From Nitratireductor mangrovi (lineage in GTDB: Bacteria > Pseudomonadota > Alphaproteobacteria > Rhizobiales > Rhizobiaceae), in NCBI RefSeq assembly GCF_007922615.2, contig NZ_CP042301.2, positions 1 to 64,000 of the forward strand: 64,000 nucleotides of DNA, in the 5' to 3' direction. Below, one piece after another: positions 35,035 through 44,429 of this stretch (the stretch's first letter is position 1; each line of letters starts with the position of its first letter). The translations under genes and the position numbers were made by a program. The notes below the pieces were generated by a model. The model saw only the letters and a list, made by a program, of their open reading frames with translations, did no database searches and was not told the DNA's origin.

Positions 35035-36642
35035 TCAGCCGCCCTCCTTCTCGAGCAGTTCTTGCAGTGCCTCGAGCCTGTCGGCTTCCGCCGCCGGCTT
35101 GTCCCAGCGCAGCCGCGAGATGCGTGGAAAGCGCATTGCAACGCCGGAACGGTGGCGTTTCGACCGGTTCAACCCCTCGAAGGCGACCTCCAGCACCAGC
35201 CCGTGCGCTGGTTCTGCGCGCACCGCCCTGACCGGCCCGAACCGGTCGATCGTGTTGTCGCGGACATATTTGTCGATCTGTCGGAGTTCCTCGTCGGTAA
35301 AGCCGAAATAGGCCTTGCCGACCGGCACCAGTTCGGGCTTGTCCGCCGGGCCTGACCAGACGCCGAAAGTGTAGTCGGAATAGTAGCTCGACCGCTTGCC
35401 ATGGCCGCGTTGGGCATACATCAGGACTGCATCTACCGTGTGGGGATCGCGTTTCCACTTGAACCACGGCCCTTTTGGTCGCCCGGCGGCATAGTCGGAA
35501 TCCCAACGCTTCAGCATCACGCCCTCGATGACCGGATGCGGCGGGCCAGATCGCAAGCGGTCGAGTTCGGCCCAGTTCGAAAACGTCACCAGCGGCGACA
35601 GGTCGAAACGCACCGGATCGAGGCCGGCGACCAGTGTCTCAAGCCGCAGGCGCCGGTCGCGAAAAGCCGCTCCGCGCAAATTCTCGGTTCCGTGCCGCAG
35701 GATGTCGTAGCAGCGGATGAAGGCCGGATATTTCTCCCGCATCTTGGGGGACACCGTCTTGCGGTTGAGGCGCTGCTGCAGGTCGGAGAAGCCGCCGGCA
35801 CCGCGCTCGGGCGCGCCGACGAGCAACTCGCCGTCGATCGCCGCGTCGAAAGTCATCGCCTCGACGACGTCCGGAAAGGCACCTGAGATATCGTCGCCGG
35901 TGCGTGAATAAAGCCGCGCACGCCCATTTTCCGCCACGGCCTGTACCCGTATGCCGTCCCACTTCCATTCCGCGGCAAAGTCGGCCGGATCGAGCCGGTC
36001 CAACTCGCGTTCGCCGAGCGGGTTGGCAAGCATGACCGGCTGAAACAGCGCCGCGCCCCGCTTCTCCGGTTTCGGTCCGTGGCCCTCGAGCCAGCCGAAC
36101 AGGGGTCGGTAAGGAGGCTCGATGCCGTGCCAGAGTTCCTCGATCTCGGTGATGTCGACGTTGCCGAACGCCGCCAGTGCTTGCTTCGCCAACCGCGCCG
36201 AAACGCCGATCCGCAGTCCGCCGGTGACCAGCTTGATGAGTGCAAAACGCTCCGAAGCGTCGAGTCGGTCAAGGAGCCCGGCAAAGACCGGGGCACCATG
36301 GACGCGCCCGGCCGCCATAAGCGCCTCGACGGCTTCCGAAAGCCGCGGCGCCGCGCCGGCGGTGTCCCCGGGCGTCGGCCAGGCGAGCGACACCGTCTCG
36401 GCCAGATCGCCGACATAATCGTAGGAATAGGCGAACAGCACCGGGTCCATGCGCTCGGTGATCAATATGCGCAGCATCGCGGGCTTCACGCCGGGAATGT
36501 CGAGGTCGCCGGTGATCGCCGCGAGCGCCAGTCCGCGATCAGGGTCCGGCACCTCCGCGAAATAGTCGATCAAAAGTTTGAGTTTGCCGTTGCGCGACGG
36601 CGTCAAAACCAGTCGGTCGAGGAGTTCGGCGAACCGGTCCAT
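35035..36642 (-). CDS. ATP-dependent DNA ligase (ligase-associated DNA damage response)
   Basis: A 535-residue ATP-dependent ligase. It has the N-terminal DNA-binding domain (MDRFAELLDRLVLTPSRNGK), the adenylation motif AEWKWDGIRVQAV with the catalytic lysine K227, motifs SRTGDDISGAFPDV and DGELLV, and motif IV-V segments EGVMLKRWDSDYAAGR and PWFKWKRD. The OB-fold C-terminus ends in RFPRISRLRWDK. The gene overlaps the upstream MBL exonuclease by four bases. With that exonuclease, the Lhr helicase and PdeM it forms the conserved four-gene repair set described by comparative genomics; a direct repair reaction is not proven. Confidence 0.93.
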   Translation of the reverse strand: MDRFAELLDRLVLTPSRNGKLKLLIDYFAEVPDPDRGLALAAITGDLDIPGVKPAMLRILITERMDPVLFAYSYDYVGDLAETVSLAWPTPGDTAGAAPRLSEAVEALMAAGRVHGAPVFAGLLDRLDASERFALIKLVTGGLRIGVSARLAKQALAAFGNVDITEIEELWHGIEPPYRPLFGWLEGHGPKPEKRGAALFQPVMLANPLGERELDRLDPADFAAEWKWDGIRVQAVAENGRARLYSRTGDDISGAFPDVVEAMTFDAAIDGELLVGAPERGAGGFSDLQQRLNRKTVSPKMREKYPAFIRCYDILRHGTENLRGAAFRDRRLRLETLVAGLDPVRFDLSPLVTFSNWAELDRLRSGPPHPVIEGVMLKRWDSDYAAGRPKGPWFKWKRDPHTVDAVLMYAQRGHGKRSSYYSDYTFGVWSGPADKPELVPVGKAYFGFTDEELRQIDKYVRDNTIDRFGPVRAVRAEPAHGLVLEVAFEGLNRSKRHRSGVAMRFPRISRLRWDKPAAEADRLEALQELLEKEGG

Positions 36643-37652
36643 CAGTCACCCTCGTCCTCGTAGCCGACAAGGTTGAGCGGCTTGGCCGCGATGCCGTTGA
36701 TCTCGCACCAGCGCACCAGCGCTTCCTCGCGGCCATGCGTCACCCAGACTTCACGGGCGCCCGTGTCGTGGATGGTCTGGGTCAGTTCGTCCCAGTCGGC
36801 GTGGTCGGAAAGGATCAGCGGCAACTCCACGCCACGCTGCTTCGCCCTTTGCCGGATGCGCATCCAGCCCGAGGCGAAGGCGGCAACCGGGTCGGCGAAG
36901 CGCCGCGCCCAGCGTTCGGCGAAATTGGCCGGCGGCCCGACGACGACCTCGCCGGCGAAGCGTTCGCGTTCCCCGTCGTCGACCGTTGCGGGCGCCAGCT
37001 GACCGAGTTCGATGCCCCGGCTCTGGTAGTAGTTGCAAAGCCGCTCCAGCGCGCCGTGAATGTAGATCGTCCGTTCGTAGCCGGCCTCCCGCAGCAGCTT
37101 GATGACCCGCTGGGCCTTGCCCAGCGAATAGGCGCCCACGAGATGGGTCCGTTCCGGGAACTGCGATACCGACTTCAAAAGCCGCGCGATCTCGCCGCGA
37201 TCGTCCGGGTGACGGAATACGGGCAGGCCGAACGTCGCCTCGCTGATGAAGACATCGCAGGCGATCGGTTCGAACCGTGCGCAGGTGGGGTCGGCGCGGC
37301 GCTTGTAGTCGCCGGAGGCGACGATGCGAAGGCCACCCATTTCGACCGCGATCTGGGCCGAGCCGAGGACGTGGCCTGCCGGATGGAAGGAGATGCTGGT
37401 TTCACCCAGACGGATCGACTTGCCCGGATCGGCGGTCTGGGCGCTGGTGGCAAAGTGATCGCCGTAGCGGATCCGCATGATGTCGAGCGTTTCGCGTGTC
37501 GCCAGCACGGAGCCGTGGCCGGCGCGTGCATGATCGGCGTGGCCGTGCGTGACCAGCGCCCGGGCCACCGGCCGCACCGGGTCGATGAAGAAATCACCCG
37601 GAGGGCAGTAGAGGCCTTCTGGGCGCGGGTGCAGGAGTTCTGCTGCTCGCAT
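36642..37652 (-). CDS. Ligase-associated DNA exonuclease (metallo-beta-lactamase fold)
   Basis: A 336-residue protein of the metallo-beta-lactamase/beta-CASP type. Metal-binding motif LVTHGHADHARAG (HxHxDH) is present, then FHPAGHVLGSAQI, ASGDYKRRADPT, the beta-CASP segment VGAYSLGKAQRVIKLL, and LSDHADWDELTQTI followed by VTHGREEALV. It is related to SNM1/Artemis-type nucleases. The ATG at 37652 gives the family start (MRAAELLHPRPEGLYCPPGD); upstream codons are not conserved. The stop overlaps the ligase start (ATGA). Confidence 0.92.
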   Translation of the reverse strand: MRAAELLHPRPEGLYCPPGDFFIDPVRPVARALVTHGHADHARAGHGSVLATRETLDIMRIRYGDHFATSAQTADPGKSIRLGETSISFHPAGHVLGSAQIAVEMGGLRIVASGDYKRRADPTCARFEPIACDVFISEATFGLPVFRHPDDRGEIARLLKSVSQFPERTHLVGAYSLGKAQRVIKLLREAGYERTIYIHGALERLCNYYQSRGIELGQLAPATVDDGERERFAGEVVVGPPANFAERWARRFADPVAAFASGWMRIRQRAKQRGVELPLILSDHADWDELTQTIHDTGAREVWVTHGREEALVRWCEINGIAAKPLNLVGYEDEGD

Positions 37653-37766
37653 CGCCGCAAGATAACGCTTTGCGCTGAGCGGGAAAGCCTTGCGCCGAAC
37701 CCTCTTGCCAAAACGCCGCGCTCGGCGCATAAGCGCGCGCCCGCATTCGCGGGCCGGAACACCTTC

Positions 37767-38744
37767 ATGAATTCAATGCGTTTTTCCTCCGGCGACCTCG
37801 TCGCCGACCGCCGCGCGGAATATGCCGCCATGCTGCACGAGCATGGCGATCACGCGGCAGCGGCCGAACTAATGCACGAGACGCTGCTGCTGGTGCCGGA
37901 CTGGGCGGCGGGCTGGTATCGCCTCGGCGAGATGCGCGAGGCGTCCGGCGATATCGAAGGAGCGGCGCAGGCGTGGCGCCGTTCGCTGCGCATCGATCCC
38001 GCCGATCGCATGGGCGCGGCGCTCAAACTGGAACTGATAGGCGCCGCCAGCGCCATCGACGCCGTGCCCAGCGCCTTCGTCGAGACCTTGTTCGACCAAT
38101 ACGCCGACCGTTTCGACGCTTCCCTTGTCGAGCGACTTGGCTACCGGGCGCCGGAACTGATCATGGCAGCCTTGCAGGAGGCCGGCGCGGAGCGTTTCGC
38201 CCATGTCATTGACCTCGGCTGCGGTACCGGGCTCATGGGCGAAAGGCTGCGCGCGGTGTCGAGCTTCATCGAAGGCAACGACATCTCGCGCGGCATGCTC
38301 AAAAAGGCCGAGACCAAGCGCATCTACGATCGGCTCTGGCGCGAGGACCTGCAGACTTTCGCGCCAGGCGCGCGGCGCGCCGATCTGGCCGTGGCAGCCG
38401 ACGTGCTGATCTATCTCGGCGCGCTCGACCGCCTGCTCGACGCGGTAGCGGCCATGGTATTGCCCGGCGGCCTCTTCGCGTTCTCCGTGGAAAGCCATGA
38501 CGGGCCCGAGCCGGTCCTGCTCAGGCCATCGCGGCGTTACGCCCATCACCGCGCCTTTGTCGAAGCGCAGCTAGTTCGCGCCGGCTTCGAGATCGAGGTC
38601 ATGCGTTCGGCAACCTTGCGCCAGGACCGTGGCGAGCCGGTCGAGGGGTTGATTGTCGTTGCGCGTCTCGCCCTGAAGCCGACTGTCGAGACTTTCGCGG
38701 CACCTTTCGTCACCGACGAGGAGCAGCCCGCGGCGCTGAACTGA
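37767..38744 (+). CDS. TPR-containing class I SAM methyltransferase
   Basis: A 325-residue protein. The N-terminal 85 residues form two TPR-like repeats (MLHEHGDHAAAAELMHETLL and GWYRLGEMREASGDIEGAAQ, then AWRRSLRIDPAD). The methyltransferase domain has motif I HVIDLGCGTGLMGERLRAV, then EGNDISRGMLKKAE, and AADVLIYLGALDRLLDAVAA. The acidic GxGxG motif is complete. The start ATG at 37767 lies 114 bases from the divergent exonuclease. The helicase gene follows about 50 bases downstream. Substrate is not evident; it may be a protein or small molecule. Confidence 0.88.
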   Translation: MNSMRFSSGDLVADRRAEYAAMLHEHGDHAAAAELMHETLLLVPDWAAGWYRLGEMREASGDIEGAAQAWRRSLRIDPADRMGAALKLELIGAASAIDAVPSAFVETLFDQYADRFDASLVERLGYRAPELIMAALQEAGAERFAHVIDLGCGTGLMGERLRAVSSFIEGNDISRGMLKKAETKRIYDRLWREDLQTFAPGARRADLAVAADVLIYLGALDRLLDAVAAMVLPGGLFAFSVESHDGPEPVLLRPSRRYAHHRAFVEAQLVRAGFEIEVMRSATLRQDRGEPVEGLIVVARLALKPTVETFAAPFVTDEEQPAALN

Positions 38745-38798
38745 GGACAAAACGGTGCCTGCTTGGCGGGGCAATCGTTCTGGTTTAGTTCTTGTCTT

Positions 38799-41321
38799 GT
38801 GACCGACCAGACAGCCCTTCGCGAGGCCAACGCCGCCGCCCGCCTTCCGAAACCGTTCCTGGAATGGTTTTCGTCGCGCGGCTGGTCGCCGCGAGTGCAC
38901 CAGATCGACCTTCTGGCGCGCGCGCAGCGCGGTGCTTCAGCTTTGCTGATTGCGCCCACCGGTGCCGGCAAGACGCTCGCCGGCTTCCTGCCGAGCCTCG
39001 TCGACCTCGCCGAACGGCCGAAACGCAAGCCGGGCGAGGCATTTCGCGGCGTCCACACGCTCTATATCTCGCCACTGAAGGCTCTCGCCGTCGACATCGA
39101 ACGCAACCTCGGCAAGCCGGTTGCCGAGATCGGCCTGTCGGTGACCATCGAGACCCGCACCGGCGACACCCCAACCCACAAGCGCCAGCGCCAGAAGCAT
39201 GCGCCACCGGACATCCTCCTGACAACGCCGGAACAACTTGCGCTGCTGATCGCAGCGCCAGACGCCGGGCGGTTCTTTTCAGGCCTTCGCTATCTGGTGC
39301 TCGATGAACTGCACTCGCTGGTCATTTCGAAGCGCGGGCACCTTCTGTCGCTAGGCATCGCCCGCCTGCGCAAGCTTGCTCCGGATATCCAGGCGATTGG
39401 CCTGTCCGCGACAGTCGCCGACCCCGACGCGCTGCGGCGCTGGCTCATGCCGCAGGACCCGCCCGGCGCGATGGCCGACATCATCACCGTCGCAGGCGGC
39501 GCCAAGCCGGAGATATCGATCCTCGATTCCGACGATCACGTACCATGGGCCGGCCACTCGGCGCGCTACGCCATTCCCGACCTCTATGACGCCATCTGTC
39601 GGCACCGGACGACGCTTCTCTTCGTCAACACCCGCAGCCAGGCCGAATTGCTGTTTCGCGAATTGTGGCGTGTCAACGAGGACGGCCTGCCGATCGCGCT
39701 TCACCACGGCTCGCTCGACGTCGGCCAGCGGCGCAAGGTCGAAAAGGCGATGGCGGAGAACACCCTGCGCGCCATCGTTGCCACCTCGACGCTTGATCTC
39801 GGCATCGACTGGGGCGATGTCGATCTCGTCATCCATGTCGGAGCCCCCAAGGGCGCCAGCAGGCTCGCCCAGCGCATCGGCCGCTCCAACCATCGCATGG
39901 ACGAACCGAGCCGCGCCATCCTGGTGCCGGCCAACCGTTTCGAGGTCATGGAATGCCGGGCCGCGCTGGAGGCGAATTACCTTGGAGCGCAGGACACGCC
40001 GCCGCTTGCCGACGGGGCGCTCGACGTGCTCGCCCAGCACGTGCTCGGCATGGCCTGCGCGGCCCCGTTTTCCGACGATGCGCTTTATGACGAGGTCCGG
40101 TCCGCCGCACCCTACGCCGGGCTCGATCGCCCGACCTTCGATGCCGTCGTCGATTTCGTCGCGACGGGCGGCTACGCCTTGCGGAGTTACGAACGCTATG
40201 CACGCATCCGACAGACCAAGGACGGGCTATGGCGCATCAGCCACCCGCGCATCGCCCAGCAATACCGGCTCAATGTCGGCACCATCATCGAGGCGCCGAT
40301 GCTCAATGTCCGCTATGTACGCAGCGGCCGCGGCACGGCAGCGCGCGGCGGGCCCGTGCTCGGCAAGGTCGAGGAATATTTCCTCGAGACGCTGAGCCCC
40401 GGCGACACCTTCATGTTTTCGGGCAAGGTGCTGCGCTTCGAGGGTATCCGCGAAAACGAAGCCTTCGTTTCCAACGGCGCCGGCAACGACGCCATGGTTC
40501 CCTCCTACGCCGGCGGCAAGTTTCCGCTCTCCAGCTACCTGGCCGACGAGGTGCGCGGCATCATTGCCGATCCCGACCGCTGGACGACCCTGCCGCCGCA
40601 GGTCGCCGACTGGCTGCGGCTGCAGCGCGACAAGTCGGTGCTGCCGAAGCGTAGCGACCTGCTGGTCGAGACGTTTCCGCGCGGCGAGCGCTTCTACATG
40701 ATCGCCTACCCGTTCGAGGGGCGACTGGCGCACCAGACCCTCGGCATGCTCCTGACCCGCCGGCTGGAGCGCGCCCGTGCCCAGCCGCTTGGCTTCGTCG
40801 CCACAGAATATTCGCTCGCCATCTGGGGACTGCGCGACCTTGGCGGCATGCTCGCTGCAGGCCGGCTGTCGCTGCCGGAGCTCTTCGGCGAGGACATGCT
40901 CGGCGACGACCTCGAGGCATGGCTTGCCGAGAGCTGGCTCCTGAAGCGCACCTTCCGCGCCTGCGCCATGATCGCCGGCCTCATCGAGAAGCGCCATCCC
41001 GGAAAGGAAAAAACAGGGCGACAGGTCACGGTGTCTGCTGACCTCATCTACGACGTCCTGCGGACGCATGAGCCGGACCATGTGCTGTTGCGGGCCACGC
41101 GTGCCGATGCAGCAGCCGGCCTGCTCGACATTCATCGCCTCGGCGAAATGCTGTCGCGTATCCGCGGACGAATCGTGCATAAGAACCTGGAACGGATCTC
41201 GCCGCTCGCCGTGCCGGTCATGCTCGAGATCGGCCGCGAGCGGGTGAACGGAGAGGCGAGCGACGTGCTCCTTTCCGAAGCAGCGGACGATCTGATCGAG
41301 GAGGCGCTGGGTAGCGCATGA
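38799..41321 (+). CDS. Lhr-type DEAD/DEAH-box helicase (ligase-associated)
   Basis: An 840-residue superfamily 2 helicase. Motifs: Walker A LLIAPTGAGKTLAGFLPSLV, ISPLKALAVDI (Ia), LLTTPEQLALLIA, DELH box LVLDELHSLV, SATVADPDALRRWL (III), VATSTLDLGIDWGDVDLV, and QRIGRSNHRMDEPSRAILV (VI). The C-terminal half matches the Lhr-core winged-helix and domain 4 region. The GTG at 38799 is preferred because the product then begins MTDQTALREANAAARLPKPF; a TTG at 38763 is an alternative. The stop overlaps PdeM by four bases. Lhr helicases unwind RNA:DNA and DNA and act in repair; the ligase-associated form is a separate subgroup. Confidence 0.93.
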   Translation: MTDQTALREANAAARLPKPFLEWFSSRGWSPRVHQIDLLARAQRGASALLIAPTGAGKTLAGFLPSLVDLAERPKRKPGEAFRGVHTLYISPLKALAVDIERNLGKPVAEIGLSVTIETRTGDTPTHKRQRQKHAPPDILLTTPEQLALLIAAPDAGRFFSGLRYLVLDELHSLVISKRGHLLSLGIARLRKLAPDIQAIGLSATVADPDALRRWLMPQDPPGAMADIITVAGGAKPEISILDSDDHVPWAGHSARYAIPDLYDAICRHRTTLLFVNTRSQAELLFRELWRVNEDGLPIALHHGSLDVGQRRKVEKAMAENTLRAIVATSTLDLGIDWGDVDLVIHVGAPKGASRLAQRIGRSNHRMDEPSRAILVPANRFEVMECRAALEANYLGAQDTPPLADGALDVLAQHVLGMACAAPFSDDALYDEVRSAAPYAGLDRPTFDAVVDFVATGGYALRSYERYARIRQTKDGLWRISHPRIAQQYRLNVGTIIEAPMLNVRYVRSGRGTAARGGPVLGKVEEYFLETLSPGDTFMFSGKVLRFEGIRENEAFVSNGAGNDAMVPSYAGGKFPLSSYLADEVRGIIADPDRWTTLPPQVADWLRLQRDKSVLPKRSDLLVETFPRGERFYMIAYPFEGRLAHQTLGMLLTRRLERARAQPLGFVATEYSLAIWGLRDLGGMLAAGRLSLPELFGEDMLGDDLEAWLAESWLLKRTFRACAMIAGLIEKRHPGKEKTGRQVTVSADLIYDVLRTHEPDHVLLRATRADAAAGLLDIHRLGEMLSRIRGRIVHKNLERISPLAVPVMLEIGRERVNGEASDVLLSEAADDLIEEALGSA

Positions 41322-42025
41322 ATGTCGCGACGAGGCACGAGACCGGAGCCGCACTCACGGCCGTTGCCGGCGAGCCCGCGCTGTTCGACCATCGCGGCGC
41401 ACTTGTGCTTCCGCAACACCGGCTGCTTGTGATCTCCGATCTTCATCTGGAAAAGGGCTCGTCGTTCGCCCGGCGCGGCGTGATGATGCCGCCTTATGAT
41501 TCGGCGGCCACACTCTGCTTGTTGGCCGACGTGATCGACGATCATCGTCCCGAAATTGTCATCAGCCTCGGCGACAGCTTCCACGATGGCGGCGGGGCCG
41601 CGCGCATGCCGCAACCCTTCCGCGACCGGCTCGTCAGTCTGATGAGGGGCCGTGACTGGTTCTGGGTGGCGGGCAATCACGATCCCGAGCCGCCCCGGGG
41701 CCTGCCGGGCGACACGGTGCGCGAACTCGCGCTCGGCGCGCTTACTTTCCGCCACGAACCGTCACGAGGGCCGGTAGACGGGGAGGTTGCCGGCCACTTG
41801 CACCCCGGCGCCCGTATCGTCCGCCGCGGCCGTTCGGTACGCCGCCGCTGCTTCGCGACCGACGGCGCGCGCCTGATCATGCCGTCTTTCGGTGCCTTTA
41901 CGGGCATGCTCAATGTCCGCGACCGGGCCATATGGCCGCTCTTTGAGGCGTCGCGGTTTCGCGCCTTCATGATGGGGAAGGGCCGGGTCTATCCGATCGC
42001 CGGCGCGATGCTCCGGGCCGGCTGA
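41318..42025 (+). CDS. pdeM: Ligase-associated metallophosphoesterase PdeM
   Basis: A 235-residue calcineurin-fold phosphoesterase. Motifs: LVISDLHLEKGSSFARRG, ISLGDSFHDGGG, VAGNHDPEPP, FRHEPSRGPVDGEVAGHLHP. These supply the two-metal ligands (Asp, His, Asp, Asn, His, His). It starts inside the last codon of the helicase (ATGA) and completes the ligase, exonuclease, Lhr, PdeM set. The natural substrate is not known; it may be a DNA end or a nucleotide signal. Confidence 0.92.
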   Translation: MNVATRHETGAALTAVAGEPALFDHRGALVLPQHRLLVISDLHLEKGSSFARRGVMMPPYDSAATLCLLADVIDDHRPEIVISLGDSFHDGGGAARMPQPFRDRLVSLMRGRDWFWVAGNHDPEPPRGLPGDTVRELALGALTFRHEPSRGPVDGEVAGHLHPGARIVRRGRSVRRRCFATDGARLIMPSFGAFTGMLNVRDRAIWPLFEASRFRAFMMGKGRVYPIAGAMLRAG

Positions 42026-42027
42026 TC

Positions 42028-42513
42028 TTACGCAGTTGCCAGGAATGCCGCTACCATGGCGGCGACCGTCAGCAAGGTGGTGGAGATGCGCCCGCGGCCG
42101 AAGCGGGCGTCGGCTTGTCCGGCATGCACGGCAAAAGCGTCCCAGGCGCCCTGGGCCGCGAACGCCACCGCGAGCAGTGCAAAGACATGCGGCGGCGACG
42201 CGAACAAAAGCGCCCACGCGGCCAGAAGCACAACGAGGCACAGCAGCGGGTCGATCCCTGGCGGCTGGGTCCGGTGCTGGTCTTGTGCCGCCAGCATGAC
42301 GCCGCGCCGGGTGCCGGCTGCATAGGCCAGCGAAAGTGCCGCATAGGTCTGCAGGAGGTCGACGGTTGCGTCCCGCCAGGGGTGGTCGTCGGCGATCCCG
42401 GCCAGCCAGAGGGTCAGGGCGGCGATCGGCGCGAAGGCGAGGACCGCGGCCATCCTGGCTCCCGGCAGGCGCGCCTCGCCGTCGCGTTCGTTCAGCGGGT
42501 CCGGTTCGGCCAC
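42028..42513 (-). CDS. DUF3429 family membrane protein
   Basis: A 161-residue integral membrane protein with four or five helices (MAAVLAFAPIAALTLWLAGI, LLQTYAALSLAYAAGTRRG, LLCLVVLLAAWALLFASPPH, TLLTVAAMVAAFLATA). The motif ATVDLLQTYAALSLAYAAGT is typical of DUF3429. Its stop is convergent with pdeM, and the next upstream gene TIGR02186 lies on the same strand 5 bases away, so it is likely cotranscribed. Function is unknown. Confidence 0.75.
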   Translation of the reverse strand: MAEPDPLNERDGEARLPGARMAAVLAFAPIAALTLWLAGIADDHPWRDATVDLLQTYAALSLAYAAGTRRGVMLAAQDQHRTQPPGIDPLLCLVVLLAAWALLFASPPHVFALLAVAFAAQGAWDAFAVHAGQADARFGRGRISTTLLTVAAMVAAFLATA

Positions 42514-42517
42514 TGTC

Positions 42518-43345
42518 CTAGTCCCGCCTGAACAAGATGCGGCCGAGCCAGCCGGTGAAGACGGCCAGGACCGCGGCGAAGATGCCGTAGAGCAGGCTCT
42601 GCTCGTGCGCCATGCGGAACACCGTCTGCTCGAAACCAGCCTTCAAGATGGCCAGCTGGGCGGAGTTTTCCTTGATGAAGACGCCATTGCGGAACAGGAA
42701 GGCCCTCGCCTTGTGCGTGCCCACCGGCACGTTGGGCGCCAGCGTCAGAGTCGCGCGAAACAGGCTCTGGGTGAGGAACTGTACCCCGCCGATGCGCTCC
42801 GAATAGAGCCCGCTGGACTTCTTCAACCGGCGCAAGGCGGCCTCGAACTCGTCGATCGTGGCCGGATCGCCCTCCCTGTCGAGCGGCTCGACATAGATAT
42901 TTTCCACACCGAGCGCGAGTTGCCGGTAATTGATCGGATCGGTGATGTCCTGCGGCACGCGCGTCGTCGCCACGGAATAGGAGACCGGAACGTTGACGAA
43001 GGTTTCCGAAACGGTATTCACCCAGACGCCGAGGATGCGGTCCTTGCGCCGGACGACCACCGGCCGCGCCGGCCCTTCGAGCACGACGATGACGTCGTAG
43101 CGGCCCTGCCGGTTGATGAGCGGGTCGGCGTTGTCGAGCGCGCCGAAGATCGTCAGATCGGCGCCTGAAAAATCCGAGGTGATCGAGATGCGGTCGGTCG
43201 AAAGTCCGATCTGGATGCTTTCGGGGTTGGCCGGCGCGTCGGGCGCACGGCTCGGCGCCGGACCCTGAGCCCGCGCGCCGGTCGCCATCGCGGCGAGCAG
43301 CGCCATCGCAATGGCGGCGAGCGACTTTCGCCAACCGCCGCTCAT
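42518..43345 (-). CDS. TIGR02186 family protein
   Basis: A 275-residue exported membrane-anchored protein. A signal peptide of about 26 residues is seen (AAIAMALLAAMATGARA, cut before QG), followed by a soluble domain (IQIGLSTDRISITSDFSGAD, LTIFGALDNADPLINRQGRY, RTVVRRKDRILGVWVN-like RPVVVRRKDRILGVWVN) and a C-terminal helix (LLYGIFAAVLAVFTGWLGRI). This matches the alphaproteobacterial family TIGR02186. Members are nearly always beside a TauE/SafE permease, as here; the two overlap by four bases. Function is unknown, probably with sulfur or organosulfonate export. Confidence 0.85.
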   Translation of the reverse strand: MSGGWRKSLAAIAMALLAAMATGARAQGPAPSRAPDAPANPESIQIGLSTDRISITSDFSGADLTIFGALDNADPLINRQGRYDVIVVLEGPARPVVVRRKDRILGVWVNTVSETFVNVPVSYSVATTRVPQDITDPINYRQLALGVENIYVEPLDREGDPATIDEFEAALRRLKKSSGLYSERIGGVQFLTQSLFRATLTLAPNVPVGTHKARAFLFRNGVFIKENSAQLAILKAGFEQTVFRMAHEQSLLYGIFAAVLAVFTGWLGRILFRRD

Positions 43346-44265
43346 GTCCGCTCCAGCGGCCAGAGGGAGTAAAGGTTCGGAGGCTGGACGAAGAGGTCGT
43401 AGGCAAGTCGCAGCGCGACCGCCAGCACCAGCGTTGCGAGCAGCGCGCGCAATTGTTCGCCACGCAGCTTCTGCCCGGCCTTGGCGCCGTATTGCGCGCC
43501 GGCCACGCCGCCGACCATGAGCGCCAGTGCCAGGATGATGTCGACGGTCTGGTTGGTGGTGGCGTGCACCACGGTGGTGTACGCGGAGACGACCACGATC
43601 TGGAACAGCGATGTGCCGATGACGACGTTGGTCGGCACCTTCAGGAGATAGATCATGGCCGGCACCATGATGAAGCCGCCGCCCACGCCCATGATCGAGG
43701 CAAGGAAGCCGATGGCTGCCCCGAGAACCAGAACAGGAATGACGCTGACGAACAGCTTGGAAGCTCTGAACCGCATCTTCAGCGGCAGCTTGTGGACCCA
43801 GTTGTGCTGGCCGGGCTTCTTCAGCGTGTTGGTGACGCCGCGCCTGGCGCTGCGGATCGCGTTGACGCTTTCCACCAGCATCATGCCGCCGACGGTGCCC
43901 AAGAGCACCACGTAGAGCAGCGACACGAACAGGTCGAGCTGGCCAAGCTGCCGGAGCAGCGAGAAGACGTAGATGCCGACGGTGGAGCCGACGATGCCGC
44001 CGGCCAGCAGCACCGAGCCCAGCTTCATGTCGAGCGTGCCGCGCTTGAAATGCGCCAGCGCGCCGGAAAACGACGAAGCGACCACCTGGTTGGCGCCGGT
44101 CGCCACCGCGATCGCCGGGGGGATGTTGTAAAAGATGAGCAGCGGCGTGATCAGAAAGCCGCCCCCGACACCAAAAAGTCCCGACAGGAAACCGACGGTC
44201 GCGCCCATCGCCAGAAGCACGAACACGTTGACGGACATTTCAGCTATGGGGAGGTAGATGCCCAC
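43342..44265 (-). CDS. Sulfite exporter TauE/SafE-family permease
   Basis: A 307-residue membrane protein with about eight or nine helices in two repeats: GATVGFLSGLFGVGGGFLIT, then PLLIFYNIPPAIAVATGANQ in the first, and GAAIGFLASIMGVGGGFIMV, PAMIYLLKVPTNVVIGTSLF in the second. The GTG at 44265 gives MGIYLPIAEMSVNVF, a conserved rhizobial N-terminus; ATG 44238 is an alternative. It overlaps TIGR02186 (ATGA). The family exports sulfite or other organosulfur anions. This intact gene is from a different subgroup from the relic at 10890-11206. Confidence 0.9.
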   Translation of the reverse strand: MGIYLPIAEMSVNVFVLLAMGATVGFLSGLFGVGGGFLITPLLIFYNIPPAIAVATGANQVVASSFSGALAHFKRGTLDMKLGSVLLAGGIVGSTVGIYVFSLLRQLGQLDLFVSLLYVVLLGTVGGMMLVESVNAIRSARRGVTNTLKKPGQHNWVHKLPLKMRFRASKLFVSVIPVLVLGAAIGFLASIMGVGGGFIMVPAMIYLLKVPTNVVIGTSLFQIVVVSAYTTVVHATTNQTVDIILALALMVGGVAGAQYGAKAGQKLRGEQLRALLATLVLAVALRLAYDLFVQPPNLYSLWPLERT

Positions 44266-44429
44266 GCGAAGAACTCGACCGATCTGACTGATGCAAGAGC
44301 CCGAATTGCTCTTACATTACCGCAGGATGCTTAAGGTGTTCTTGCGCCGACATCTGGGCAGAGTCAAACGACCGAATGGCCGTTTGAGGCGGTTTTCGAC
44401 GGGGAGGGAAAGGTCCGCGGGGTAGGGCG

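Noticed and set aside
36735..37766. N-terminal extension of the methyltransferase frame (344 residues)
   Set aside because: It runs antisense through the exonuclease gene and is an overlap artefact; the real start is ATG 37767.
44364..44387. Inverted repeat TCAAACGACC / GGCCGTTTGA as a podJ terminator
   Set aside because: One mismatch and no T-run on the strand of podJ; it may be a chance hairpin or another element.
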